A DNA stretch of 64,000 nt, taken from NCBI GenBank assembly GCA_018136815.1, contig CM030936.1:1967694-2031693 (forward strand). The letters are read 5' to 3'. A model generated the notes under the pieces. It made no database searches, had not been told where the DNA came from, and worked only from the letters and a program-made list of their open reading frames with translations. Below, piece after piece: positions 33,306-44,139 of this stretch. Origin of the DNA: Isochrysis galbana (taxonomy: Eukaryota; Haptophyta; Isochrysidales; Isochrysidaceae). A program made the position numbers and the translations under genes. Each line of letters starts with the position of its first letter. Within the stretch, counting starts at the first letter, position 1.

Positions 33306-34620
33306 GAGGTCGTTTGCCTTCATTTGGTACCCCTCGTTTCCAAATACGCGATGCGTCGGTATAAAAGAAATCCCCTCCTGTGGGGACTCTCACCCTACCA
33401 TGAGCCCCCCCCCCCGCGAGCACCCCCAAGAAGAGGCCCAGGAGCACCCCGTACGCGACGATAACGGCGTCGCCTTGGCTCGGCATGAGGGCGCGCCCCG
33501 AGAGGGCCTGGTAGACGCCCACGGCGAGCACGGCGTAGCCCGTCCCCTTGTGCGCGACCCGCCACACGGCGCGGCGTGTGGTGCGGGCGGCGGGCGGGCC
33601 GCGCACGAGCGCGTTGAGCGGCTGCAGCAGGGCGAGGGCGAGGGCGAAGGCGACGGCCCCGAGCGTATGATCTTTCACCAGGATGTTGAGAGTGATTTTC
33701 GATGCTTGTGCAAGGCCGTCGGCTTCCACCACGAAGTGGGCCGCTACGTCTTGAAGGGCCTCATACAGCGCCTTGCGCGATGAGGTGCCCTTCCTGTTCA
33801 GCTTGTCCTCAATGGACACGATTTCGACTTTGACCGCTACGTCCGTTTGATGGACGCGGATGTTGGTTTGGAGTCCGTAGCGGGCTTGGAATTGTTGCAT
33901 GCAGTCTTCGTTGACTGAGATGTGCCAAGGTCCCCTCGATGAGCGGGCCCAGAAGTCCGGCGTCCACGTGCGCAAACGCCGGCACCAGCACCGACGGCGT
34001 TTGCCATGTACACCGCGCGCGGAACAGGTACGCCGCCGCTCGGCTCGCGTTCGCCATGTACCGGGCGTGCGGCGCCAGGTCGAGCTCTTGCACCGACTGA
34101 GTCGAGCTCCACTCCTCGTCGGCCGTCTCGACCAGCTCGCGCAGTAGCTCGCGCAGGTCGTCCGCGCATTCCTCGCACTCGTCCGAGTCCTCGTCCTCCT
34201 CGCCAATCTCCTCCTCGTCAGTCTCCTCCTCGTCAGTCTCCTCCTCCTCACTCTCCTCGCTGACGTCGCTGGCGTCACTGCCGCCGTTCCAGTCGTCTCC
34301 CGAGTCGTCGGTGCCTTGAGGAAGACATTCCTCGATTGGCGGGGCGGAGTTTTCATATTCAACTCGCCAGCGGTCCGGCCTCTTCAGCAGAGGGGGGGAA
34401 ATGCTGCGTCGCTGACCTGGGAGGAGGCTGGCGGCTGGCTGCGCGCGCGGAGCCAGCGCCTGCGGGTGCGGACGTCGCGCCAGCACCAATGGGGTCCCCA
34501 CCAGGCGCGTCAGGCACCATGCCGCCCTCTCCCTGGGTTGTAGGATCCACCATTGACACAGATGGAGGGAATTGAGTGCGCGACAGGAATTGAATCCCTA
34601 CGGGATACCACCACCACAAA
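33241..34620 (-). pseudogene. LINE ORF1 remnant open in frame into a cytochrome b561 fragment
   Basis: From 34620 to about 33690 (minus strand) the sequence is a frameshifted LINE ORF1: an acidic Glu/Asp stretch, then GPWHISVNEDCMQQFQARYG and SSRKALYEALQDVAAHFVV, aligning to GPWEILVTADCANQFREEY and ASNKALASAFKDASAHLVV of the 27-kb LINE. The frame changes at about 33940. It then continues without stop into DHTLGAVAFALALALLQPLNALV and RRAVWRVAHKGTGYAVLAVGVYQ, the second half of a b561/ferric-reductase-like membrane domain with its two later haem-ligand histidines (DHTLG, AHKGTG). The first half of the b561 domain and any DOMON domain are absent. It may be a rearranged host gene or a chimera; a working protein is unlikely. 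Confidence 0.55.
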
Positions 34621-35169
34621 ATAGCACACAGGGTCCTTTAGTGGGGCGCACAACTGGCCTTAACACCCGGCATGTGGATCGCGAGCAGCACACCGGAGTC
34701 GGGATGGACCAGCCCGCACCGGTGCATCTAGTCCCACTCCACCAGAACTCGCGGCAGCCGTGCTTGGGGCACAGGCCAGCAGTGCTGCGACGCGAAGCCC
34801 GCGTTGGTGATGAACAGGAACGGGGTGGAGCTCGAGTGCTCCCGATGCACGTTAGCGCAGAAACGCGACATGAGGATGCGGAGCACGACACCCCCGCACG
34901 CACGGCTTGGGCTCGCCCACTCGGAGCCCCGCGAGCCCGGCGTCCAGCGAGGCGACGAGCACGCGCTCGAGCGCGGTGGACAGGTCGGGCTCGAATGGAC
35001 CGCCGCTATCCGCCGCGGGGCGCGCGCACTGCGGCGGGGCCGTCGCCGCCGCAAAGCAGCGGTCGAAGCAGCGGATGGAAGTGAGCTTCAGCGCGAGAGC
35101 CGTGTTCTTGCGGAGCGCGGCGAGCCGCTTGGAGTCCCCCTGCTCTGACGCGTCGACGAATGCGGTCAT
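34600..35169 (-). pseudogene. Cys-rich coding remnant in shifting frames
   Basis: Three minus-strand frames in succession look protein-like: from the ATG at 35169 MTAFVDASEQGDSKRLAALR...RCFDRC, then RFCANVHREHSSSTPFLFITN, then LCPKHGCREFWWSGTRC. Together they suggest one zinc-binding protein interrupted by frame breaks or short introns. I do not recognise the family. Its ATG overlaps the stop of the F-box gene (cgATGAcc), so it could be a miscalled 3' part of that gene. Confidence 0.25.
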
Positions 35170-37626
35170 CGTGTAGGGGTGCCCGGCCTCGACGCGCCGC
35201 GATCCGTAGCCAGCTTAAGCGCCTGGGCCACGAGTCCTTCCTTTTGCGCTTCTGCATACACGGCAGCAATGGCAGCGTGCGCCCGCAGCGATCGTGCCAC
35301 ATGCTCCTCGATGCCAGCGAGCTGCGACACACCACCGGCAGCAACAATGTTCTGCACCATTGTGGCCGTGTGCGTAGGGAAAGTGGCAGGAAGCAAATGC
35401 TTTCTGATTTGGTCCGTGGGCAAGGAATTAGATTTAAGGTCTCTGTCTTTGTGCGCAACTGCATGCACATACGCATCGGCGAGCGTTTCCCACTCCTCTG
35501 ATGGGAGTTGTCCGAGTACTTCGAACATGGATCCGTCAAACATACGAGGCGGTGCACCTAGCCGAATGAGAGTTTGCACCGCCTTGACGCACGCCTGCCG
35601 CTGATTGGGTTGGTTTGATACTACTACGTACTCAGCGAGGGTTTTGTAATCGTCGTCATTGACATCGAGGACAGCGTCCATCATACTGAGCAGGAGCTTC
35701 AATTTCCCCTTTTGCCGGAGGAGAACTTGGCGATGCGAGCGAAAGAGCCCGAGGGCTGCTTTGGAAACGCTTTGCCTCTGATCTGGGGGCAAGACCGGTG
35801 ACAGGCTCAGAAACACTGCGATCGGCATCGGAGAATTGGGACGCATAGCACTCTTGAGCGCCGCGAGCGCCAGGGCGTCGTCAGCCATGGCGACAACTGA
35901 CGGATCGTGACGCTCCAGGATGTCCTTCACATGGGCCCATGGGTTGATGCTTCCCTTCGCAAGCTGTAGCTCTGAGGCTACCTGCTTCATGCGCTCAAGG
36001 GAGTCGTCTGTGAGGCCGTCAGAATTGGTCGCGGCGAGGTCATCGGCATCGCGTTGCGATGAGGCTCCAAATCCTCTGGCCAGCTGGCGTAAATACTTAA
36101 GCGCTTTGGCTGCGGGGCAATCCGGCCGATCCTTTGCGAGCGCCTTGGCTGCGGTGGCGTACGAGTTCAAGGATTTAGCCACATATCTTTCGATCTGGGA
36201 TTCTTTAGCCTCAGATGAGGGCCAAATGTCATCGACGACGGCAACACCACCAGCCACGACCGCGCGAGCCATGCGTTCAGCGATGGCGCTTTGTTTCTCG
36301 GTGCATTGCGGCATCGCGCACTTCAAGAAATGCGGGTCCTTTGCGAAATCGAGAGCTCTGTTACGGCATTTCGACGCGTGGCGGAAGGCTTGTCTGATGA
36401 GCTTACAACGAGCGTTATCGTCGGGCTTGAGCGCCAGGAGTATGGGCTTGATAAAGAGAGTTGATGGGGCATCCAGCCGGATGAGAGTCTCCACGGCTGC
36501 AAATCGCAAGGGGGAGAAATGAACTAGCCCAAACAAAACGTCATTCAGAGCGCCGTTTCCTCTCATGATGACTCGCATTATGGATTCAGTCAGCGTTGTA
36601 TCTCCCTTGCGCTGAAGGTGGTCGGGTAGCAGCTCGCATGCCTTGTCAGAAATCGCACACCTCTGAGTCTCGGACAGCTTGGGTTCTATGCTCATGAAGA
36701 TGTTGGCCGCATCCTTACATCCGCCCACAGCGTGCTGGAGCGCTGCGGCTGCCAGTTTGTCTGTGTGAGCAGTGATGTGCTCCTGGCTGTATCGACGCAG
36801 AATGTCAGAGAGCAGCGCCCATGCGTCGTCACTGGCGCTGTTGCAGAGCGCAGGGATGTGCTGTAAGCTGAGCGTCGCATTGAGGCGGCGAGCGTGTCGG
36901 ATTAGCACCTCTTTTGGTGCGCTTTCGATCTCATCATTCGCAATGGCAGAACTGGCTGTGGCGTCCAGTTGCGGTGCAGACGAGGGATCGCTTAGCATGC
37001 TTAAGCAGGCGACAGCCAGCATGCCTTGCTCAGTCTCTGTTGCGTGAGACCACGCACCGTCCAAGTCGAAGGGGCCCAAGAGAGACCGTTCGAGGGGAGG
37101 ATGCCAAATTGAGCGGAGCAGAGCCGACCTGGCGATGGCGGCATAGTCCCCGCGCCAAAGGTGCACCGCGAGCCTCAACGTCTGGATGGTGGGTGGCCGA
37201 GCCTGGCGTAGCCAAGCGGCGGCACTTGGTAATTCTAACACATCGCAAAATGCCGCGCCAAAATGTACGTCATTCACATGCACAATGGAGATAATGATGT
37301 CCAGGATTTTGATGGCATCTGGCAGGAATGGGACACCAAGATCTTCGGGTACACGCATCAAAGTTGCGCACCGCACGCGATCTTCGATGCTGGTGGAGTC
37401 TAGCAGGTCGATTGCCTCTTGAAGGACCTCTTCTTTCTGCGGCTGAGGGGCCACAAAGCAGATTTGCTTGAGTGCACGCACGACAGCAGCGTCGCACCGA
37501 ATGAAAACGACGAGAAACGAGGCGCAGGCTGCGATCGTCGTGCGCGGAGAGATTGAGCGTGATGGATGCGAAACAGTCATCGTTCAGATGTTCGAGCCGC
37601 ATAGGGCCAGCTCGCCTTCCTGGCAT
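35166..37626 (-). CDS. F-box protein with long helical C-terminal region; reading frame broken near the start
   Basis: The ATG at 37626 opens MPGRRAGPMRLEHLNDDCFASITLNL and DDRSLRLVSRRFHSV, a good F-box (Skp1-binding helix bundle of SCF ubiquitin ligases). Within 40 codons the frame ends usefully, and a second frame of about 770 codons takes over (QICFVAPQPQKEEVLQEAIDLLDS to the stop at 35166). Removing 37497-37467 (31 bases, gtgcga...tcaag) joins the two exactly in frame; otherwise one indel is needed. The long part is all-helical, Ala/Leu-rich, with repeated blocks such as AVETLIRLDAPSTLFIKPIL and AVQTLIRLGAPPRMFDGSMF, suggesting degenerate ARM/HEAT-like repeats for substrate binding. The substrate is unknown. 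The sense leader upstream (37640-37960) is CT-rich. Confidence 0.68.
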
Positions 37627-39075
37627 GGAGGCAACGGAGCTGAGCTTGCGAGAAGAGCAAAGGAAAGGAGGGGGAGACGACGGGGGAGGAGGGGGAAGGC
37701 GAGGACGGATGAGAGAGAGCGGATGATACAAGCGTGTGTGAGAGGTCGAAGAGTATAAGAGAGAAGAGAGGGAGAGAAGAGAGGGAAGCGAGAGGGAGAG
37801 AGAGAGAGGAAGGGGCAGCGAGAGGAGGAGAGGGTGTGCTCTTGTGACCGCGCGCAACGTCCGCGCATCTTCTCTACTTTTCACAATTCTCTCTTCCCCA
37901 CCGGAGAACTACGTCGCCGCACCCTCTCCTCCTCCTCCTCTCTCTCTCTGGGGGAGGGGGGGGGGAAGCGGGGAAGCGGGGGAGGGATAGAAGACGGTAT
38001 ATAGCGAAGAAGGCTCGTGCTCGTGCCGAAATATTCATGCCAAAAGGCCTGAATACAACAACTGAGCGCTACTCGTACCAAGCCAACGAGCAACGAGCGC
38101 GTGGCGGAGTGGCGAAGTGGCAAAAAAAGGGTAGAAAGTAAAAGTAAAAGTAAAAGTAGAAAGTAGTGCTAAAAAGTACATTCGCGAGTCCGCGAGCCAA
38201 GACCAAGAGCACCGGCATCTGTCGTCTGTCGTATCTGTGTTTCCCACTGTTTTTCACCTGTTTTTCACTGTAACTGTGTTTCTTCAATGGCCAAACACAG
38301 GCTGTTTTTGCTGTGTTTGGAAGCAGTCCCCACTGTGTTTCACATGTAGGTTCACAAAAGCCTTCTACTGGGAGTAGTAGCTTTTGAATCTTCAGACGTT
38401 TTTTAGAGAATCAATTAGCAATTAGAGGGCAACTACAAAATACCGAACGGGGGCACACCATCTAGGGGGCCGCCTCGACCTCGGCTTCGCACGAACGCGC
38501 GCTTTTGCGGCTGGTCGGCTGGTCCCGGAGAGGGCGAGCGAGGTGACGCGCACGTCGCGATCTCGCTGTGTGTACGGCTGAAACGGCGAGAATCTTCGCG
38601 AGCCCTTCATCTGCAGCAGTGTTGAAGTCAAGGGCACGTAAAAGATTGGGAGCGACGAAGTGGGGACCTCTGGAGCTCACGCGTTGGGATGGCGTGCAAC
38701 GGCTGCCTAGAGCTAGAGACCCCCCCCCCCTTCCAAGCTTCCCCCGGCGCATGGAATCGATCACGTTTCTTTCTGAGGGTGTCTCAGACTACACGTGAGA
38801 GTGTGGCGCCGCGTTCGGGGGGAGATTGGGGAGGGAAGGGCGGGGGGGAGGGGGGGGGGGGGCGGGGGCGGGGGGCCGCCATCGCAAACAAGAGCTCGAT
38901 CCAAAAGTGCGTCGACCCCGCGGCGCCAAAGCTCCGCGCGCGCTCGCCGCCTTTTCCTCCCAACGCTCGTCGTCGCGGGGGGGGGGGGGGGGGGCGGGGG
39001 GGGAAGAGGGGGGGGGCGGGGGGGGGGGGGGGGGGCGGGCGGGGGGGAAGCGCGGGGCACCCCCCTCCTCCCCAT

Positions 39076-39131
<56 letters not shown>

Positions 39132-39236
39132 GGAAAAAAAGGCGCACGGGCGGGGGGGGGAGCGCAGGCCAAAACGGCTGGGCCATCGCGCCCCCCCCCC
39201 CCCCCCCCCTTGGCCCTTCCCTTTCCCCCTCCCGTC
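37627..39236. other. Intergenic region with purine tracts and repeats
   Basis: 37640-37960 is GA-rich on the plus strand. 38115-38165 has agtaaaagtaaaagta steps. 38230-38350 is a repeat of ctgtgttt units related to 53745-53840. 38385-38412 is a bare LINE tail (tgaatcttcagacg then a T run). 38840-39060 holds long G runs, 39080-39127 a (CT)n microsatellite of about 48 bases, and 39190-39215 a C run, all just upstream of the Myb ATG. The frames over 38460-38800 are not recognised. Confidence 0.45.
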
Positions 39237-40940
39237 ATGCACGTCGGCGACGGAGCGAACCTGCCGATGCTCGTGCCGGCGGCGGTGATGCCGCCGGCTA
39301 TCGCCGAGTCGGCGCTCATGGGGACGGTTCCAGCTAACGCAGACCACGTGCACGACGCCTCCAACGACGAGGACGAGGACATCAACCTGAGCAGTGAGCA
39401 GCGTGGAATGAATGTGAAGCGCGCCTGGACTGAGGCGGAGGACAAGCTGCTGGTTGAAGTGGTCGAGAAGCTAGGGGCGCAGCGGTGGTCGCTGATTGCC
39501 TCACACATGACTGGTCGCATCGGTAAGCAGTGCCGTGAGCGCTGGTTCAACCACCTCTGCCCAGCTGTCAAGAAGGGCGAGTGGACTGTCGAGGAGGACC
39601 TGCTCATTGAGCAGGGTGTTGCAGAGCTCGGGACGCGGTGGTCGGAGATCGTGAAGCGACTGCCTGGGCGGACTGACAATGCGATCAAAAATCGATACAA
39701 TTCCAATCAGCGCCGGCAGCAGCGCATGCAACGCCGGGCGCTGGCCCTCGAAGCAGAAACACGGGCAGCCGGTGAAGGAGTGGGTACATCTGACAAGCCA
39801 ACTATTGACCATTCGCCCAGGGTAGACAACGCCAGCTGGGAAGATTCCGCGGCTCCGACGCCGCGCGCGCCTGCCGCTTTGAAGCGCAGTAGTACCGACG
39901 GTTGTGGCTCAAAGCGCAAGCGGCCAGCACCGTCTGTTGTGCCAAAACTGCCACTCACACAACAAACACATTGTGAGCCCTTGGTGAACGCATCATCTCA
40001 AGTGGAGGGCGACATCACCGTCCCCACCGCGGGCAAGTCGAAGCAGAGCAAGGGTCGTTCGCGGAAGACCGCACCGCCAAAGCCCAAGATAGACACGAAC
40101 TTAACGTTCGATCATTCCGGCGATCTCGGCGACCTGCATGTCGATCTTTCCGGCGACGCTCACTCCCAGCTCATGAATCTCGAGGCTGCTGCGCATCACA
40201 AGCGTCAGCGCATTCTTCAGCTGGCTACCCAGCTGGCCAGCGAGTCCGAAGACTGCGAGCGTCGCGATGCAATAATCCAGCTGCTCATGCGCGAGACGCA
40301 ACAGTCCGCGCAGCTCGGTAACGTCATCAAGAACTTTCCAGTGTGGCACCTTGCAGCGCCAGCACCGGCGCAGCTAATGGCGCCAGCATCAGCGCCGTTG
40401 ATGGCGCCAAATAATGCATATCAAGGCACTGGCCATATGTGGGGGACCGAAGCGCTTCCGCAGGCCATACCACTGCAGCAGCAAATCACCTACCCGCCGA
40501 ATCCTGGCCCTGCTCTCCAGCGCTACGTCACTCACGACGCACCCATGATTTCTCCTACAACATCCTCAACCATGAGCAACCAACCTCGCGGAGCTGCGGC
40601 AGGGCTCAAGCTCGACCTTAAGCTCCTCGATGGCCGCGCGGCCGTCGAGCTTTCGTCGACAGGTGACATACTTGGAATCGAGGGGCTCGTCTCGCCGTCG
40701 AACATGGTCAGCCCGATCGGCACTATGGGCACTGGATTTGGGGGACTGGGTCTAACGCCCATGCTAACCCATGCTGTTGAGGGCAAGGGCGACGAGTGGT
40801 TCGCGGCCTACACCACAATCGCCCCGCGTGGGTCCTTGGGGACAGGGAACTCCGAATCCGCTGATCAGGGCACCGAGCTTCTCTCCCCTCTAACACCATC
40901 CAACTCGAAGCTCTATGCTGCTCTTGTGGACGCTTTCTGA
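39237..40940 (+). CDS. R2R3 Myb transcription factor, c-Myb type
   Basis: I take the ATG at 39237 (MHVGDGANLPM); the frame is open 137 codons further upstream, but only through G-run and (CT)n low-complexity sequence. The protein has 567 residues. Two Myb repeats lie at about residues 61-160: RAWTEAEDKLLVEVVEKLG with RWSLIASHM and GRIGKQCRERWFNHL, then GEWTVEEDLLIEQGVAELG with RWSEIVKRLPGRTDNAIKNR. Trp spacing and the recognition-helix motifs match c-Myb/plant 3R-Myb R2 and R3, which bind the AACNG/MSA-type element in nuclear promoters, often of mitotic genes. The third Trp of R3 is Tyr. A coiled segment (HHKRQRILQLATQLASE) and a Pro/Ala-rich tail follow. No introns are needed. Confidence 0.9.
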   Translation: MHVGDGANLPMLVPAAVMPPAIAESALMGTVPANADHVHDASNDEDEDINLSSEQRGMNVKRAWTEAEDKLLVEVVEKLGAQRWSLIASHMTGRIGKQCRERWFNHLCPAVKKGEWTVEEDLLIEQGVAELGTRWSEIVKRLPGRTDNAIKNRYNSNQRRQQRMQRRALALEAETRAAGEGVGTSDKPTIDHSPRVDNASWEDSAAPTPRAPAALKRSSTDGCGSKRKRPAPSVVPKLPLTQQTHCEPLVNASSQVEGDITVPTAGKSKQSKGRSRKTAPPKPKIDTNLTFDHSGDLGDLHVDLSGDAHSQLMNLEAAAHHKRQRILQLATQLASESEDCERRDAIIQLLMRETQQSAQLGNVIKNFPVWHLAAPAPAQLMAPASAPLMAPNNAYQGTGHMWGTEALPQAIPLQQQITYPPNPGPALQRYVTHDAPMISPTTSSTMSNQPRGAAAGLKLDLKLLDGRAAVELSSTGDILGIEGLVSPSNMVSPIGTMGTGFGGLGLTPMLTHAVEGKGDEWFAAYTTIAPRGSLGTGNSESADQGTELLSPLTPSNSKLYAALVDAF

Positions 40941-41660
40941 AGACGATTCCTCTGTGTTGCCAGCATAGAGCAGACTGCGTGCTGTCCCCTGCAAGTTGGG
41001 TTGACCTCGTTTCCACATGTATATGAGAAGCCTGCGATGTGTCTGCCCGTTCTTCGAGATTGAGTCGCGGTTCTCCTACGTGCGATGTGCCTGTAGAGCC
41101 ATGACACAGTAGGAGCGGTGAACGCTGTGAGCATTCGATGGGTGCGTGGAGCACATCCATTGGCTATGCCCATACGACGAATCCGACCAGCAGAAACCCC
41201 TGTGTTTCGTTCAACGGCTCTCCTTATGGACACACTCATCACAGATGCTTTTCTTCCTCTTCATCGGCCATCGGATCTGCCTTCTACACACCAACGATTA
41301 AACAATCGATCTGAAGAGAATGAGGTGAAAGGATGTCTTCTGCGTGAGAAGAGCTGCATGAAAACCGCACACCACAGAGAACGCATGAGTGTTGGTTGTG
41401 CATGTGTTCTTCGCTTTGCTCTGGTTGGATCGGCCTTCCATCCCAAATATGAGCATGTGTAGTGCACGCTAGCTTCCGTGCGTCTCCTTGCACGCCCCCT
41501 CTAAGTGAGCAATTGCCGCTTTTGTTACCCCACCACACACCTATTGAGTGAATGCCGTACCCGACTGCGACTGTGCATGCATGCCATCTATTGTGCACTA
41601 TATACTATCTAGGGAGTGTGAAACGTCATAGTAGTAATATTCTACCCAGACAGGCACGCA
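40941..41660. other. Myb 3' flank, nothing assigned
   Basis: Low-complexity-free DNA with overlapping short frames on both strands and no recognisable domain. The first 200 bases are presumably the Myb 3' UTR. Confidence 0.4.
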
Positions 41661-41669
41661 CGCACGACA

Positions 41670-41815
41670 AAAACAACAGCATAAAAGGCCTGCCCGGACC
41701 CCACGCTCCGAACCAGGCCCTTAGTAGTTAGTAGTGTACCAGGGCCGGAAACCGAAGAAAAAGGAATGAAGGGGGGCAGGGGAAGAGGTGGAGGGAGGGA
41801 ATATAAGGGCGGTGT
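41670..41815 (+). mobile_element. LINE 3' UTR fragment
   Basis: The segment agtgtaccagggccggaaaccgaagaaaaagg ... ggaagaggtggagggagggaa...aagggcggtgt matches the 3' UTR of the LINE at 56036-56130 almost base for base. It stops before the usual gaatcttcag tail, being replaced by a short tattataataata run. Confidence 0.7.
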
Positions 41816-41834
41816 CAGTATATTATAATAATAA

Positions 41835-42000
41835 TCTAACTGAGCATTAGTACCACTACTCTCACTAGCCCGGTACCAACACGACAACCCTCAGCGCACC
41901 TGCCCGTACGCCTCGGCGCGCACGTTGCTGCCACAGATACATACACGTATGCACGTATGCACCCCTCCACATCTCCCCCCTCGCAGACCCCCGGCTCCCA
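41835..42000 (-). repeat. Dispersed repeat, inverted partner of 23230-23410
   Basis: The minus strand reads tatgtatctgtggcagcaac, gtacgggcaggtgcgctgagg and gctagtgagagtagtggtactaa, the same blocks in the same order as 23250-23400. Confidence 0.5.
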
Positions 42001-42044
42001 TTCTAACCCCCCACAAGTTAAAATGAGGGAAAACCCATTGACCA

Positions 42045-42800
42045 TTGAGGCAAACCGACCTACGTCGGGCGACTCTCCGGGAAAAAGCACCGGGGGGGGG
42101 AGGGGGAGAACTCTCTAAACCAAGAAGAAGAAGAACGGCCCTTACCAGCTCGCGCCGTGAGCGGTCCTCGAGAGCAATAAGTGACTGCGACTCAAGTAGC
42201 CTGCGCCACCTGGGATACTCTCCTCGCCATTGAGCCACTCCCTTCTCGTCTCCCTCCTGTCGCCAGCCGCCCCTCACCCGTTTGCCAACGCAAACGGGGC
42301 CCGTTTCTCACTGCACTCCATCGGGGGGGTGCAAAACCCCCCCTCTCCCTCTCTCCACTCTCACCCATCGTTGTCCCTGCGGCTTGTCGCCATGCGGCGC
42401 GCCCTGGCCTGCTCTCAGGGGTCCTTTGGGGGCTCCCAGAGGGCAAGCAAGGGCAGCTCAGGGGGCAGTGGAGGCTGGGGCTCATCCCCTGGCCCCCCCC
42501 TGCCTCTCCCACGCTCGACGCTCGCCTCGCTGGCCATGGGAGCCGCCAGAAGTCCCCTGTATGCCTGGCGACCAGGGACAGGGGGGGAGTCAGCTCGAGG
42601 GCAGGCCCAGCGCGGGCGTGGGAGTGCAGCTCGCGGCCCGCGCCCACGAAGGGTCTGGGCAGGAATGATGAGTGGCCCCTGCCCCTGCCAAAGGGCAGGG
42701 GCTCTGGGGTTGAATGTACGGGCCAACCCCGGGGGGTGTCCGCAATGGAGAGAGGGGGGCGCGAGGACCCCATTGACCCCCACTTATAAAAGTCGGTTCG
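42045..42800 (-). repeat. Family A repeat, longest minus-strand copy
   Basis: The minus strand starts at a hairpin (42797-42781, CCGACTT-TTAT-AAGTGGG, one mismatch), then GGTCA and the ATG at 42773 (MGSSRPPLSIADTPRGW). The frame stays open to 42192, about 194 codons, Pro/Arg/Ser-rich with no known domain. Homologous to 8379-9130 (plus strand) across its length. The conserved start peptide in four independent copies argues that this frame was once translated. Confidence 0.6.
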
Positions 42801-43063
42801 GGCGGTGTCAGTATAGAGACGGGAGGGGCGGGGGAAGGAGTCACGAGTGGTGGCACACAATGGGGTGGGAAGCAGCGATTTGGATGCTCCGGCAGTAAAG
42901 AGTTAAAGTTCAAGTTCCGACGTTCCGACGTTCCGACTGCTCTACCCCTATGATTCTCTACTATCAGTACATACCGTAAGGGCGCCAGCGCAGCTGCGGA
43001 TGAGCGCCGCTGCGGCGCATACCGCGGGACGCTGGCTCATCCAGGTTCTGGACTCGCGCTCGG

Positions 43064-43992
43064 ATGCAAGCCTTAGCCGCCGCATATGGCGATAGTGACG
43101 ACGAGAGCGAGATGTCCCACTCTACTACGCAAATCAAGAGACGACGAATAGAAGAGTGTAATACTACACAGTCTTCTGACTTCGTTCACTCACTAGGCGG
43201 AGATGAGCAGCTGTCGTTGCTCCCTCCACCGCCCCTGTCACCAACATCCCGAGATGGGGGCGATTCAAATGTGCCACAACCGATACGACAGTTTCCTCAT
43301 GTAGATGGTCAGTTTACCACGCACATATTCATTCCCATAAGACCGGTGGTAGAGCTCCAGCAAAGACTTGATTCAGCGTTGTCACGCCTCTATTCGACAG
43401 ACCACAGGATCCAGCGGATTGCTGTTCAGGATTATCACGTCTCTCTCTCTCGCACGATCACCTTGCGACGGCCACAGCTATCAGGATTCTCGGATGCTCT
43501 GAAGATCGCGCTGCGCAGGTGACAAGCCTCTTCCTCAACAAGACCGGCCGCAATAGTGCACATACATGCTCACTTGGCACCATCCTTGTCTGCAGGTGTG
43601 TTGCACCGCGACTACAAACAGGACACATCATTGAGCTTGCAAACGACACGCGCACGCGATTTTTTTGCTCCGTTGAGATATGTTCCGTCTCAGCGGGAGC
43701 AAGGCCTGATGTGGATGCTTTGATTGACGCGATCGACGGTGTTGTAAGTACGTACGGTGGTGATTGCTTCTACCGCGAGCGAAGACTGCATTTTTCAATT
43801 GGCTGGTCTTTGCAACCGCTTCCTTCCTTAGCGCGAATTTCTGGGGCGCTGAACGGACATACTCCCGTGGCTGTGAATCAGGTTGTTTGTCGTACCGGTG
43901 AACGGGAAACAGCATTTTCTCTTCGCTCTTCTCGTGATTCCACTGCTAGGGATGCGTTGGTGGAGTGCAACAACAAGAAGCATGACTTTTGA
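43064..43992 (+). CDS. USB1: USB1-type U6 snRNA 3' exonuclease (2H phosphoesterase), two exons
   Basis: Exons 43064-43518 and 43596-43992 (852 bases, 283 residues plus TGA); the 77-base intron has donor gtgaca and acceptor tgcag. The two catalytic HxS motifs are present: YHVSLSRT in exon 1 and LHFSIGW in exon 2. Family landmarks include FPHVDGQFTTHIFIPI and NDTRTRFFCSVEI. The N-terminus (AAYGDSDDESE) is the short acidic start typical for USB1. The enzyme trims the U6 snRNA 3' end in the nucleus and leaves a terminal phosphate, stabilising U6 for splicing. Length is close to the human protein. Confidence 0.92.
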
Positions 43993-44139
43993 GAGTTGTT
44001 TGTCAGCAACTCAACCTGTTGCTGTGGTTGTGGCGATATGGCTGGTGAACATGTAGGAGGAATGTTGAACCGAAGGGAAGCCCACACACTAACAAAAACT
44101 GTATAATATAAACCAATTAATGTTATATCCTAGCCAACC

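Noticed and set aside
34570-34620. tRNA-like T-arm (ggaattgaatccc)
   Set aside because: The arms do not pair as a T stem and no acceptor or anticodon stem surrounds it. No tRNA gene was found in the window.
38826-39236. Upstream 137-codon extension of the Myb ORF
   Set aside because: Encoded by G runs and a (CT)n microsatellite (poly-Gly and Ser-Leu repeat); the ATG at 39237 is the first start with normal coding composition.
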